Below, piece after piece: positions 42,663-51,520 of a DNA stretch of 64,000 bases. The stretch's first letter is position 1, and the number at the start of each line of letters is the position of its first letter. Position numbers and translations under genes: made by a program. The stretch comes from G963665925 sp963678925 (GTDB lineage: Bacteria; Bacillota; Clostridia; Peptostreptococcales; Acidaminobacteraceae): positions 4,749,540-4,813,539 of the forward strand of contig OY787533.1 in the NCBI GenBank assembly GCA_963678925.1. Reading direction: 5' to 3'. The notes below the pieces were generated by a model. That model made no database searches. It worked only from the letters and a program-made list of their open reading frames with translations, and was not told the DNA's origin.

Positions 42663-42687
42663 AAAAAAACTGCCTTAGGCAGTTTTT
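42663..42687. terminator. Terminator between the GNAT gene and rluD
   Basis: Stem AAAACTGCC / GGCAGTTTT with a 3-nt loop and long A and T runs on both sides, so it can work in both directions. On the minus strand it ends the GNAT transcript 44 nt past its stop. Confidence 0.85.
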
Positions 42688-42730
42688 CCATATGTCATAT
42701 AAGTTATTATAGCTATAAATGTAGCCAGTA

Positions 42731-43249
42731 TCAAGATGAAAGTGCATCGTATTCAGGACGCAGCATGGAATAAATCTTTACAGACTCATAATGATCGCCA
42801 ATGCGTGCGGCATCTCTGAGAATGCCTTCATAGACAAACCCTGCAGATTCGTACGCCTTCTGAGCAACCTCGTTGTGAACCCGTGTGTCGACCCATAACC
42901 TGTGGGCATTCATTTCCCCAAAGGCCAACTCGATTGCGAACTTCAGCGATTCCTTCCCGTATCCAACTTCTTTTTCAGAAATGGAAATTCTTCTCAGCTC
43001 AACACAGTGATTCAAATTCTTCAATCCGGCAAGAATCATATAGCCTACCGGTTCACCGCTCTCGGTGGACTCAACGAGCAAATGCAGGACATCTGGATGC
43101 TGCATCATGGCCAAATGCTCCTCCGGTGTGTTGTGTCCAATAAACTTGGCGTTTTCCTCATTCATTTCAGTCATCATCACATAGTTCAGATCTCTATTCT
43201 CGGTGCGCCGAATTCTAATCTTGCTGGAACTCATAATATATGCATGCAT
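42731..43249 (-). CDS. GNAT family N-acetyltransferase
   Basis: 172-residue acetyltransferase of the RimJ/RimL/SpeG-like group. The acetyl-CoA site is visible as R-R-I-S-I-S-E-K-E-V-G-Y-G-K-E (about 86-100) and the C-terminal N-x-x-A-Q-K-A-Y-E-S-A-G-F-V-Y-E-G. The substrate cannot be named. It has its own terminator and sits where lspA often lies. The ATG at 43249 has GGGGG 7 nt upstream. Confidence 0.88.
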   Translation of the reverse strand: MHAYIMSSSKIRIRRTENRDLNYVMMTEMNEENAKFIGHNTPEEHLAMMQHPDVLHLLVESTESGEPVGYMILAGLKNLNHCVELRRISISEKEVGYGKESLKFAIELAFGEMNAHRLWVDTRVHNEVAQKAYESAGFVYEGILRDAARIGDHYESVKIYSMLRPEYDALSS

Positions 43250-43375
43250 TTGACTACCCCCTTTCTAGTATCTATACCATATTTTGAATTGAAATCACAC
43301 ATTAAACCGACAACTTGAACAAACGAGCACTTCGGCCCTGCATTCAGGAACGAAACACTGATTAAAATATGAAAA

Positions 43376-43403
43376 GAGAGCCGCCCCAACTCGGGCAGCC
43401 CTC
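43376..43403 (-). terminator. Terminator of ileS
   Basis: Minus-strand stem GAGGGCTGCCC / GGGCGGCTCTC (11 pairs, two G-U) with a 6-nt loop, followed by TTTTCATATTTT. Confidence 0.8.
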
Positions 43404-43443
43404 CTCTAATAAGCACACGTCCTGCTTATGAAATCTTATGAAA

Positions 43444-46400
43444 TTACGCTTTTACAATGTACATTTGAACATCGTGACCGTTCAGTACAAATGTTTCAGC
43501 ATCCTCATGCGCTTTCATTTCAAGTGAAACTGTCAGCGTCTCACTCTTGATGAAGTCTTCAAAGGCTTTAACGCCTGTACAGAATTCGTCATCACACTGG
43601 TAGCAGATTTTGATATTGTCTGTTACTTCAAATCCAAGAGACTTTCTCTGCTGCTGTACTCTTGATACGAACTCACGTGCAAAGCCTTCCTGGATCAGCG
43701 CGTCATTTAGTGTTGTGTCAAGAATGATGAAGACATTGCTCTCAACGCCAACAGTAAAGCCTTCTTTAGAATCGATTGCTGTCAGGATATGCTCTGAAGT
43801 CGCTTCAAACGTCTCGCCGTTGCCCAGGTCAATGGCAACTGCCTCGCCCGCATCCAGCTTCGGTGCAACTTCATTGGCATTCAGCTTGCCAAGCGCCTTG
43901 CCGAATAGTCCCATGTTCTTGCCCAGAACTGGTCCAAGAACTCTGAAGTTTGGCTTCAGGCTGAAGTTCATGTATTCATTCAAGTCCTTGGCGAACTCAA
44001 CTTCCTTGACATTCAGCTCTTCCTGAACAAGTGGTACTAGGTCGTGAATCAGCTCTTCATAATTGCCGTCAACAAGAACCTTCTGGATTGGCTGGCGTAC
44101 CTTGATCTTGACAGATTCACGCGCACCACGTCCAAGACGTACAAGCACACGCACAAGGTCCATTTTCTCTTCAACATTCTTATCGATGTGTGCTGCTTGC
44201 GCAACTGGGAAATCAGACAGATGCACTGACTGTTGACCCGTAAGATTCTTGAAGATTTCTTCAGAGATATATGGTGCAAACGGTGCAGAAAGCTGAGCAA
44301 CCGTGCTTAGTACTTCATAAGTTGTTCTGTAAACAGATTTTTTGTCATCTGTCAGTTCAGTACTCCAGAAGCGTCTTCTTGAACGTCTGATGTACCAGTT
44401 TGAAAGGTCTTCGTTCACAAATTCCTGAATCTTACGAACGGCTTTTGTCGTATCGTAGTTGTTCATGTCTTCTGTCACGCCCTCAACAAGTGAGTTCATT
44501 TTAGACAGGATCCAGCGGTCAAGCTCCGGTCTTTCAGAAACTGCAACATCAAACTCAGATGCGTTTACGCCGTCAGTGTTCGCGTACAGCGTAAAGAAGT
44601 TGTATACGTTCTTGAAGGTGCTAAAGAACTTGGAGTTAACTTCCTGAACACCTTCTTCGTCAAATTTCGTCGGCGTCCATGCTGGTGATACGTAGTAGAG
44701 GTACCAGCGCACAACATCTGCACCGTACTTGTCGAAGAGTTCAAGTGCGTCAACTGTGTTGCCTCTGGTCTTAGACATTTTCTTGCCTTCTTTGTCAAGA
44801 ATCAGGTCATTAACCAGTACGTTTTTGTAAGGCGCCTTGCCCGTTACGAACGTTGAAATGGCAATCAGAGAGTAGAACCAGCCACGTGTCTGGTCTATAC
44901 CTTCACAGATAAAGTCTGCTGGGAATACCGAATCGAAAATGTCTTCATTTTCAAATGGCCAGTGCTGCTGTGCGAAAGGCATTGCGCCACTGTCGAACCA
45001 GCAGTCGATTACGTCGGGTACACGTGTCATTTTGCCCCCGCAGTTACATGTCAGATGAATGTCGTCCACGTAAGGTCTGTGAAGCTCTACTGAAAGATCG
45101 ATGTCTTCCTGTGCTCTGTCAACAAGCTCCTGGCGTGAACCAACTGAAGTCAGCTCGCCACAGTCGTCACATCGCCAGATATTAAGCGGTGTGCCCCAGT
45201 ATCTTGAACGAGAAATAGCCCAGTCATTAAGGTTTTCCAGCCAGTTGCCGAAACGCTTTTCACCAACATGCGCCGGATGCCATTTAACACTGTTGTTATT
45301 TTCAATCAGCTGGTCCTTAAGTCTTGTCATTTCGATATACCAGCTTGGCTTAGCATAGTATAGAAGTGGCGTCTTGCATCTCCAGCAGTGTGGGTAGTTA
45401 TGCATGATTGTTTCTTTTTTGTATAGCTTGCCTTGCTCTTTCAGCCATACGACGATTTCTGGGTCGGCATCCATAACGAACTGGCCTTCCCATGGTGTTT
45501 CTGTATATTTACCGTCTTCGTTTACAGGCTGCAGTACTGGCAGATTGTATTTCACACCAACATTGTAGTCATCTTCACCAAATGCAGGTGCCGTATGCAC
45601 AATACCTGTACCGTCTTCAGTTGTAACATAATCGCCAAGTGTTACGAAGAATGCTTTCTTGTCTGTCTTTACAAAAGGCATGATCTGCTCGTACTCAATA
45701 CCTTCAAGCGTATCGCCCTTGAATTCTTCAACGATTTCAATGTCGTCGCCCATCACCTTTGACGCAAGCGTCTTTTCAATGATGAATGTCTCACCGTCTT
45801 GCTTCACGCGAACATAAGTTTCTTTTGGATTTACTGTAATACAAACATTCGATGCAAGCGTCCAAGGCGTTGTTGTCCAAACCAGGAAGTACTCATCGAC
45901 ATCCTTGCGCTTGAATTTAACAGTAACCGTCGTCGTCTTCTTTTCCTGGTAACCCTGAGCAACCTCATGAGATGCCAGTCCAGTACCACAGCGCGAGCAG
46001 TAAGGAAGAATCTTATGTCCTTCATAGATCATATCCTCATCGAAGAATTTCTTCAGGATATGCCACTCTGTTTCAATAAAATTATTATCAAGCGTGATAT
46101 ATGGGTTATCCAGATCAATCAGATAGGCCATACGTTCAGTCTGCTCTCTCCAAGCTGCTTCGTACTCGAAAACAGAATCACGGCATTGCTGGTTGAAGTT
46201 CTCAATACCGTAGCTTTCAATCGCTTGCTTGTCATTCAGATTCAGGCGCTTTTCAACTTCAATTTCAACAGGCAGGCCGTGCGTATCCCATCCAGCTTTA
46301 CGCTTTACCTGATAGCCCTGCATTGTCTTGTAGCGGCAGATAGAATCTTTAAGCGCACGTGCGATAACGTGGTGGATACCCGGTCTGCCATTTGCAGTTG

Positions 46401-46554
46401 GCGGTCCATCGTAGAATACGAAAGATTCTTTGCCTTCTCTTGTGTCAACACTTGCCTTTAGAAGATCGATTTCGTCCCAAAATGCTCTGATATCAGACTC
46501 CGCCTCATAAACAGGCTTTTTGGGCAACTCATTGTACTTTGCCAATTCAAACAC
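43444..46554 (-). CDS. ileS: Isoleucyl-tRNA synthetase, type 2 (IleRS2) with GXHH signature
   Basis: Charges tRNA-Ile. At 1036 residues it has the length of the eukaryote-like type 2 enzymes. The class I signature normally reading HXGH is G59-I60-H61-H62 (in N-G-R-P-G-I-H-H-V). The second signature is KMSKT at 592-596. The editing domain shows W-T-T-T-P-W-T (226-232) and G-T-G-I-V-H-T-A-P. Published work on Priestia IleRS2 links the GXHH form to very strong mupirocin resistance. It is expressed from a T-box leader at 46638-46895. Confidence 0.96.
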   Translation of the reverse strand: MFELAKYNELPKKPVYEAESDIRAFWDEIDLLKASVDTREGKESFVFYDGPPTANGRPGIHHVIARALKDSICRYKTMQGYQVKRKAGWDTHGLPVEIEVEKRLNLNDKQAIESYGIENFNQQCRDSVFEYEAAWREQTERMAYLIDLDNPYITLDNNFIETEWHILKKFFDEDMIYEGHKILPYCSRCGTGLASHEVAQGYQEKKTTTVTVKFKRKDVDEYFLVWTTTPWTLASNVCITVNPKETYVRVKQDGETFIIEKTLASKVMGDDIEIVEEFKGDTLEGIEYEQIMPFVKTDKKAFFVTLGDYVTTEDGTGIVHTAPAFGEDDYNVGVKYNLPVLQPVNEDGKYTETPWEGQFVMDADPEIVVWLKEQGKLYKKETIMHNYPHCWRCKTPLLYYAKPSWYIEMTRLKDQLIENNNSVKWHPAHVGEKRFGNWLENLNDWAISRSRYWGTPLNIWRCDDCGELTSVGSRQELVDRAQEDIDLSVELHRPYVDDIHLTCNCGGKMTRVPDVIDCWFDSGAMPFAQQHWPFENEDIFDSVFPADFICEGIDQTRGWFYSLIAISTFVTGKAPYKNVLVNDLILDKEGKKMSKTRGNTVDALELFDKYGADVVRWYLYYVSPAWTPTKFDEEGVQEVNSKFFSTFKNVYNFFTLYANTDGVNASEFDVAVSERPELDRWILSKMNSLVEGVTEDMNNYDTTKAVRKIQEFVNEDLSNWYIRRSRRRFWSTELTDDKKSVYRTTYEVLSTVAQLSAPFAPYISEEIFKNLTGQQSVHLSDFPVAQAAHIDKNVEEKMDLVRVLVRLGRGARESVKIKVRQPIQKVLVDGNYEELIHDLVPLVQEELNVKEVEFAKDLNEYMNFSLKPNFRVLGPVLGKNMGLFGKALGKLNANEVAPKLDAGEAVAIDLGNGETFEATSEHILTAIDSKEGFTVGVESNVFIILDTTLNDALIQEGFAREFVSRVQQQRKSLGFEVTDNIKICYQCDDEFCTGVKAFEDFIKSETLTVSLEMKAHEDAETFVLNGHDVQMYIVKA

Positions 46555-46637
46555 CCTTTCCTTATGCAGTCACTGCACTTGTATCTCTTACCCATACGGG
46601 TTATATGCATCAACCAGTCATACTACCTACAAATACT

Positions 46638-46895
46638 AAAAAACCCGTCCTGACGATCTAAATCGCTCAGGACGGGATATTGTTATCTCGTGGTACCACC
46701 CGAGTTTGCCGGTTACCCAGCCACTCAAACGATGTTATCGGTATCAAACCGTTCGACACTACTGCATTCGCGCCAAAAGCTCCGGGGTGATTTTCGAAAA
46801 GTTCATCTGTTGATTTCCACCAGCCATCAACTCTCTATAAGAATTCCAAATCTACTCTTCCCTGTCACAGCATTAAAAATATTTTATTAGATACC
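46638..46895 (-). ncRNA. T-box riboswitch leader of ileS (AUC specifier)
   Basis: Senses uncharged tRNA-Ile. The T-box core GGGTGGTACCACGAG lies at 46687-46701 on the minus strand, with U after TGG able to pair with the A73 discriminator. Stem I opens GGAAGAGTA near 46861 and has G-A-G-A-G and G-G-C-T-G-G-T-G signals. The specifier AUC (46789-46791) sits in AAAATCACC. The terminator is a 10-bp stem CCCGTCCTGA / TCAGGACGGG (46644-46676) followed by six T. Confidence 0.95.
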
Positions 46896-46901
46896 ATTTG
46901 C

Positions 46902-46930
46902 ATTATAATGGATTTTCTATTCATCGTCAA
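46902..46930 (-). promoter_or_regulatory. Sigma-A promoter of the ileS T-box transcript
   Basis: On the minus strand, TTGACG (46925-46930), a 17-nt spacer and TATAAT (46902-46907). The -35 lies inside the last codons of divIVA. Confidence 0.9.
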
Positions 46931-47366
46931 CAAGGGATTGTTCAACCGTTTCAAGCTGAGCACTCAGAAGCGTCTTAAAACGCGTCTTGAAAATGATGAC
47001 ATCCTTCTTGGCTTCTTCGTATTCTTTTCTCGCACTGATGATTCTGTTGTTGGCGTCATCAAGGATTTTTTCAGCCTTATGTTCCGCCGCTTCCACAAGG
47101 TGGTCTGCCTTGGCGTTTGCGGTGCGCACGACATCTTCAGCGGTTCCCTGAGCAACCACCAAAGCGTCCTTGAGTGTCGTTTCGATTCTGTTAAACTTCT
47201 CAAGCTCCGCTTCTGCATGCTTCATACGTATGGAAATTTCCTCGTTTTCCTTGAGAAGGGCTTCCATTTCACGTGCCACGTCTGCCAGAAACAAATCCAC
47301 TTCTGTACTTGAATAGCCACGCATGGCCTTGTTGAATTCTTTTTTTTGAATATCAATTGGTTTCAT
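46917..47366 (-). CDS. divIVA: DivIVA domain cell division/polarity protein
   Basis: 149-residue coiled-coil protein that binds curved membrane at poles and septa. The N-terminus K-P-I-D-I-Q-K-K-E-F-N-K-A-M-R-G-Y matches the DivIVA membrane-binding domain, and Y18-S-S-T-E-V-D-x-F-L follows. The rest is a long charged coiled coil. It ends the ylmE-sepF-ylmG-ylmH-divIVA group, 12 nt after ylmH, exactly as in Bacillus. Confidence 0.94.
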   Translation of the reverse strand: MKPIDIQKKEFNKAMRGYSSTEVDLFLADVAREMEALLKENEEISIRMKHAEAELEKFNRIETTLKDALVVAQGTAEDVVRTANAKADHLVEAAEHKAEKILDDANNRIISARKEYEEAKKDVIIFKTRFKTLLSAQLETVEQSLVDDE

Positions 47367-47378
47367 AAACGCAACCCC

Positions 47379-48161
47379 CTATTTCACACGCTTTAGCTCA
47401 ACACGAATCCTTTCTTTTCTCGTCGTACCCTCATCACCCACATAGACGATACGCCCTTTGCCGCGTACGGATATCAAGTCCCCCGGATTCAATTTTACGG
47501 AGACAGATGTCGTATATCTGTAGTTCACCTTGACACGTTCCTGCCTGATCAGGTCTGAGGCCTTGCCTCTTGAAATGTTGAAACCGGCTGCAATGATTGA
47601 ATCCAGTCTGAGCGACTTAACGGTTGTGGTAAAGCTCTCATACTCCGGTTCCTTTGGCGTGATAAAGACAATTGACTTGACCTCAGAGCTTGCCTTGTGC
47701 CGCCCGATTCTGGTCAGATGCATTGAGATGAAATCCGCCATTGCTGTTTCACTGACAATCTGAACAATCTGATCGTAGATGACCAAATCACCGATTTTTT
47801 CTCGTTTAATACCCAAACCCAGTACTGAACCCAAAACCTCACGGTGGTCCACCGCTTCCTTTAAGGTGACATCGACAATCGAAATTGGAAAGTCACTGGT
47901 GTCATAAACCATCCAGTCGGGAAAAAGGCCCAGCATCATATACTCTGCGTCATCATAACCGCCAAAGAACATGTGCTGTAGGTCAGGAATCTGTGAGATC
48001 ACTCTGCTTGCCACATCCTGATCCTGAGGCGACATAAATTCAGAAAAAGCAGGCTCATGCTTCTTCAAAACCTGGCTTGCCAAATCAATAATACGGATGG
48101 CAATCTGTTTTGAATCTGCATTAACCCGCACTTTTTCAAGAATTTTTTCCTTATTCAACAT
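47379..48161 (-). CDS. ylmH: YlmH family S4-domain RNA-binding protein
   Basis: 260-residue protein with a C-terminal S4 domain (about residues 180-235: N-I-S-R-G-K-A-S-D-L-I-R-Q-E-R-V-K-V-N). In Bacillus YlmH binds the 50S subunit and assists RqcH-mediated rescue. An rqcH gene is in this window, so that pathway could be complete. It lies 2 nt after ylmG. Confidence 0.93.
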   Translation of the reverse strand: MLNKEKILEKVRVNADSKQIAIRIIDLASQVLKKHEPAFSEFMSPQDQDVASRVISQIPDLQHMFFGGYDDAEYMMLGLFPDWMVYDTSDFPISIVDVTLKEAVDHREVLGSVLGLGIKREKIGDLVIYDQIVQIVSETAMADFISMHLTRIGRHKASSEVKSIVFITPKEPEYESFTTTVKSLRLDSIIAAGFNISRGKASDLIRQERVKVNYRYTTSVSVKLNPGDLISVRGKGRIVYVGDEGTTRKERIRVELKRVK

Positions 48162-48163
48162 GG

Positions 48164-48421
48164 CTACATTCTACCAATGAAACCAGCAATAAGCTGAAGT
48201 GTCAGCAATAGAAAAATAGGCGAGAAATCCAGTGGTCCGCCAATGCCGATACGCTGCTGGAGATTTCTGAATGGTGCCAGCAACGGTTCAGTAATCTGGT
48301 AAACAAACTGTGTGAATTGGTTGCTGAAACCTCTGCCAACCCAGCTCAAAATAATACGGATCATTACAAGCAGGTAAATAAGCTGAAAAAAGTAGGCCGT
48401 AGCCGCTTTAAATGCGTACAT
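48164..48421 (-). CDS. ylmG: YggT family membrane protein (YlmG)
   Basis: 85-residue protein with two membrane helices (about 7-26 and 62-83) and the family motif Y-L-V-M-I-R-I-I-L-S-W followed by P-L-L-A-P-F-R. YlmG is linked to division in Gram-positives, but its exact role is unknown. It lies between sepF and ylmH. Confidence 0.92.
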   Translation of the reverse strand: MYAFKAATAYFFQLIYLLVMIRIILSWVGRGFSNQFTQFVYQITEPLLAPFRNLQQRIGIGGPLDFSPIFLLLTLQLIAGFIGRM

Positions 48422-48455
48422 GAAAACACTCCTTTAAATTAAATGGAGATGGTTC

Positions 48456-48935
48456 TTATTTGGACCAAGGGAAGAGTCCCTTGTCCACGAGTTCCGTTTT
48501 TACATCTCCTGAGACATCTACGTTGTTTGGTGCCAGAATGAATATGCCTCGGGATACCTTTTGAATGTGTCCATCAAGTGCATAAAGCGCGCCGCTGCAA
48601 AAATCAAAAATTTTCTTGGCAAGCTCCGCATCAATATCTTCGATATTGATAATAACTGGCTTTTTTGCTTTTAAACTATCTACAATTGCTTTTGTGTCAT
48701 CAAATTCAATCGGCTGATACAGAACGACTTTCATGTTTGAGCCGACAGAAGTACTTGCTGTAGACGTTGTTGAATGAAGGCTTACAACTTTAGACGGCGC
48801 TGGTGTACTGGAAAAAGTGCTCGTTTGCGGCTTTTTCTCCTCTACTTTAACCTCTTCTTCTACATACTCATCTTCGTCCTCATAAGCTCCAAACCCCATA
48901 AAGAACTTAATTTTATCTACAAATTTTTCAGACAT
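48456..48935 (-). CDS. sepF: Cell division protein SepF
   Basis: Membrane anchor and bundler of FtsZ. The protein has an N-terminal amphipathic helix (M-S-E-K-F-V-D-K-I-K-F-F-M-G-F), an acidic and Ser/Thr-rich linker, and a C-terminal SepF/DUF552 fold (about residues 70-155). I start at ATG 48935 (159 residues), because GGAGG lies 5 nt upstream. The ATG four codons earlier contains the SD itself. With no ftsA near ftsZ, SepF may be the main FtsZ tether. Confidence 0.94.
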   Translation of the reverse strand: MSEKFVDKIKFFMGFGAYEDEDEYVEEEVKVEEKKPQTSTFSSTPAPSKVVSLHSTTSTASTSVGSNMKVVLYQPIEFDDTKAIVDSLKAKKPVIINIEDIDAELAKKIFDFCSGALYALDGHIQKVSRGIFILAPNNVDVSGDVKTELVDKGLFPWSK

Positions 48936-48984
48936 GCTGACCTCCATTTAGCAATTTTATGTCGTCGGCCTGGATTGCCAACTG

Positions 48985-49680
48985 TTAATAGGTTCTTTTA
49001 CCGAAAATTCCGCTTCCGATACGAACCATATTTGCACCCTCTTCAATGGCAACCTCATAGTCACCAGTCATACCCATAGAAAGATACTTCATTTCAACAT
49101 TATCATAATTACTATTCTTCGTCGAATCAAAAATCTCCTTCATTCTTCTGAAAATTGGTCTTACAGTCTCAGGATCATCAGAGAATGGCGCAATCAGCAT
49201 GAGCCCCTTGACCTTAACGCCTTCCAGCTTGCTGATCTCAGTAAGCATTTCCGTAAGCGTCTCGTCATCGATTCCAAACTTCTGGCTTTCACCCGCAACG
49301 TTAACCTGAATCAGAATATCAATTGTTCTGCCAAACTTCTGAGCCTTGTCCGAAATCTCTTCAGCCAGTCTAATGCTGTCTACAGAGTGGATCATATCCA
49401 CCTTGTCCGCAATATATTTGACCTTGTTTCTTTGCAGATGCCCTATTTGGTGCCATGATACAGGTTTGACGTCATCAAACTTCCTTCTGATTTCCTGAAC
49501 ACGGTTCTCTCCGACAATGGTCACACCCAAATCAATGGCGGCGTTCATAACATCAGCCTCCACGGTCTTTGTCACGGCAACCAGCGTAACGTCCTCTGGG
49601 TTTCTTCCTGATTTCTCACAGGCACTTCTGATATTGCCCTGTATTTCTTCTAAATTTCCCCTTATATAAGTATAAGACAT
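48985..49680 (-). CDS. PLP homeostasis protein (YggS/YlmE family)
   Basis: 231-residue pyridoxal-phosphate binding protein involved in vitamin B6 balance. The PLP Lys is residue 38 (V-A-V-T-K-T-V). The family motifs G-E-N-R-V-Q-E, W-H-Q-I-G-H-L-Q-R-N-K and L-S-M-G-M-T-G-D-Y-E-V-A-I are all present. It lies just upstream of sepF, as in Bacillus (ylmE). Confidence 0.95.
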   Translation of the reverse strand: MSYTYIRGNLEEIQGNIRSACEKSGRNPEDVTLVAVTKTVEADVMNAAIDLGVTIVGENRVQEIRRKFDDVKPVSWHQIGHLQRNKVKYIADKVDMIHSVDSIRLAEEISDKAQKFGRTIDILIQVNVAGESQKFGIDDETLTEMLTEISKLEGVKVKGLMLIAPFSDDPETVRPIFRRMKEIFDSTKNSNYDNVEMKYLSMGMTGDYEVAIEEGANMVRIGSGIFGKRTY

Positions 49681-49720
49681 GACTTCACCTCTTTTAAAAC
49701 ACTAGATCTGATTCACCAAA

Positions 49721-50944
49721 TTAATATACTAAATCCCCTTCAGCGTACTTGGAACCCTGTATAAGGACATCGTCGTTAATATCTATGGAACGGACGCGTT
49801 CCGATCCTTCTTCGGACTGGACTTCCACAAACCCGTTCTTGACAATGGCATATTCCTTGTCATAGCCAATAATACGGACTGGTTTGAATACCGCCTTATT
49901 GTCCACGCCAAGAATATAGACACCCTGGAGCCCATCGCGGTTTATCACAGATGAATTTGGGATTTTAAGCCCCTGGTAGTTTTCACGAATGATTGTCGCC
50001 TTTACCACACGCTCCTTATGGAAGTCGGTGACTTGCTCTGTCATCTTTAGAACAAGGGCACCCTTTTCACCCGTTTCAAAGACTTTTGAGACAACGCCAG
50101 TCACAACTTCGCCGTTAATACGCACTTTGACGTATTTGCCCTCATCGTAGAGTCCAATTTCACTCTTTTCTATGATTGCAACCAGCATCCATACTGAATT
50201 GTCAACAATCTTATAAACGGGCTTTGCATTTGTGACATAGTCCGTCGTCAGTGTCCTGACTTGAATCTGCTGCTGGAGAAGATTGTCGTAATCCAGCTTG
50301 TAAATGTTATCAAGGGTCAGTACAGACTCCATGCCGTCACTCGCAAAGGTCACAATACCCGACTTGGGACTGTAGAGGGTAATGGACTGTCCCTCAGATA
50401 GAACACCTCCACCAACAAAGGCTTCTTCAAAGCCGCTGCCCGAAATATTCTCCATATTCTTCAGCATTTCACGCTTGTCGAGCTTGAGGTCAAGGTCCTG
50501 CTTCAAGTCATGCACCTGCATAAAATCCTGTCGCCGCCGCGCTTCAAGCAAGGCATCGACCAACTTGTCTATTTCAAGGTCGAGGTCTTCTTCAGAAATG
50601 GTCAGGGTTTGGGCACTCACATACTCTTCCGACTCCGCTTCACTAACCTGTACTGATGCGGCGCCGCCTGAATCACGGTAGATTTCAGCAACCTTGAGAC
50701 CTTTCTTCACCTTGTCGCCATCAGCTACATTGTACCTGATATTCCCTTCGACATTGGTTCCAACGATAAGCTCATTTCTGAAAATGATGCCATCATATGT
50801 ATTCTCAATATTCAATTGTCCATAAACGACGGTTTCAGTAAGCTTCTCATCCATTAAAAATCCGCTTATCATCTTATAACCAAAATAGCTGACAACAGCC
50901 AATATGACAACCGTCCGCAAAAATCGCTTATAACTGAACTTCAT
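49721..50944 (-). CDS. HlyD-like membrane fusion protein of the ylm cluster
   Basis: 407-residue protein with one N-terminal membrane anchor (about 9-29), a short barrel-sandwich region, a coiled-coil stretch (about 118-165), a second lipoyl-like half and a beta-barrel C-terminal part, the order seen in HlyD-type adaptors. No transporter gene lies beside it. Such genes are found upstream of ylmE/sepF in several Clostridia, so a link to envelope or division is possible. Function unproved. Confidence 0.82.
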   Translation of the reverse strand: MKFSYKRFLRTVVILAVVSYFGYKMISGFLMDEKLTETVVYGQLNIENTYDGIIFRNELIVGTNVEGNIRYNVADGDKVKKGLKVAEIYRDSGGAASVQVSEAESEEYVSAQTLTISEEDLDLEIDKLVDALLEARRRQDFMQVHDLKQDLDLKLDKREMLKNMENISGSGFEEAFVGGGVLSEGQSITLYSPKSGIVTFASDGMESVLTLDNIYKLDYDNLLQQQIQVRTLTTDYVTNAKPVYKIVDNSVWMLVAIIEKSEIGLYDEGKYVKVRINGEVVTGVVSKVFETGEKGALVLKMTEQVTDFHKERVVKATIIRENYQGLKIPNSSVINRDGLQGVYILGVDNKAVFKPVRIIGYDKEYAIVKNGFVEVQSEEGSERVRSIDINDDVLIQGSKYAEGDLVY

Positions 50945-50995
50945 CAGATACGCCCCATTCGCAGAATGTCTTGTTCACCAAGATGCAATATACAG

Positions 50996-51023
50996 AAAAA
51001 GGCTACTCTCAAGCGTAGTAGCC
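50996..51023 (-). terminator. Terminator between the small membrane protein and the HlyD-like gene
   Basis: Minus-strand stem GGCTACT / AGTAGCC with a 9-nt loop, followed by TTTTTC. It splits the gpsA group from the ylm group. Confidence 0.85.
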
Positions 51024-51069
51024 CTTAATAGTCAAATGGTACAGACCGCATCCGGAACACTCTTGTCCT

Positions 51070-51441
51070 TTAAAACAATCTTCCATATTTTAAAGTGACT
51101 CTCAACTTTTTTATACCTGGTACGTGAACATCGAGAAGTTCATCGTCTTCTGTTACGATGCAGAGTGCATTCTCTACCTTCCGCGCACCAATAAGAGTGC
51201 CTTTCACCAAATTATCATTTTTTAAGTGTACCTTAACCTCATCACCGATATTGAGTTTTTTCTCTCCGAGCTTGAAGACTTTGAAATCCATGGTGTCAAT
51301 CAGGTCCTGCGTCACAGCCCTGCTCTTAATCTCCACTTTGTGTTGCCTCAGATTGATCCGTTCTCGAATGATGGAAAACAGATACCCGAATGCAGAGAGT
51401 GCCAACCCAATAATTAGAATCAATTCAATATATCTATTCAT
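51070..51441 (-). CDS. Small membrane-anchored protein with C-terminal beta domain, unknown
   Basis: I do not recognise it. The 123-residue protein has one N-terminal membrane helix (about 4-25), a basic stretch (R-E-R-I-N-L-R-Q-H-K-V-E-I-K-S-R) and a compact beta-rich domain (about 60-123) containing I-G-D-E-V-K-V-H-L-K-N-D-N-L-V-K-G-T-L. This G-D-x-V-x-V...V-x-G-T-L pattern recalls small Sm-like or other five-strand barrels, but no family can be named. It follows gpsA by 79 nt and ends in its own terminator. Confidence 0.75.
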   Translation of the reverse strand: MNRYIELILIIGLALSAFGYLFSIIRERINLRQHKVEIKSRAVTQDLIDTMDFKVFKLGEKKLNIGDEVKVHLKNDNLVKGTLIGARKVENALCIVTEDDELLDVHVPGIKKLRVTLKYGRLF

Positions 51442-51520
51442 TGTATCACTACTTTCTCATCTGCCTAATACCTATTATACAATATATTGGCAGTCATTTC
51501 TATGACAGCATCCAAATACC

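Noticed and set aside
41034..42730. PyrR-binding attenuator near pyrR
   Set aside because: The gap to rluD is 6 nt and no anti-antiterminator or PyrR-binding loop is visible. No pyr genes follow.
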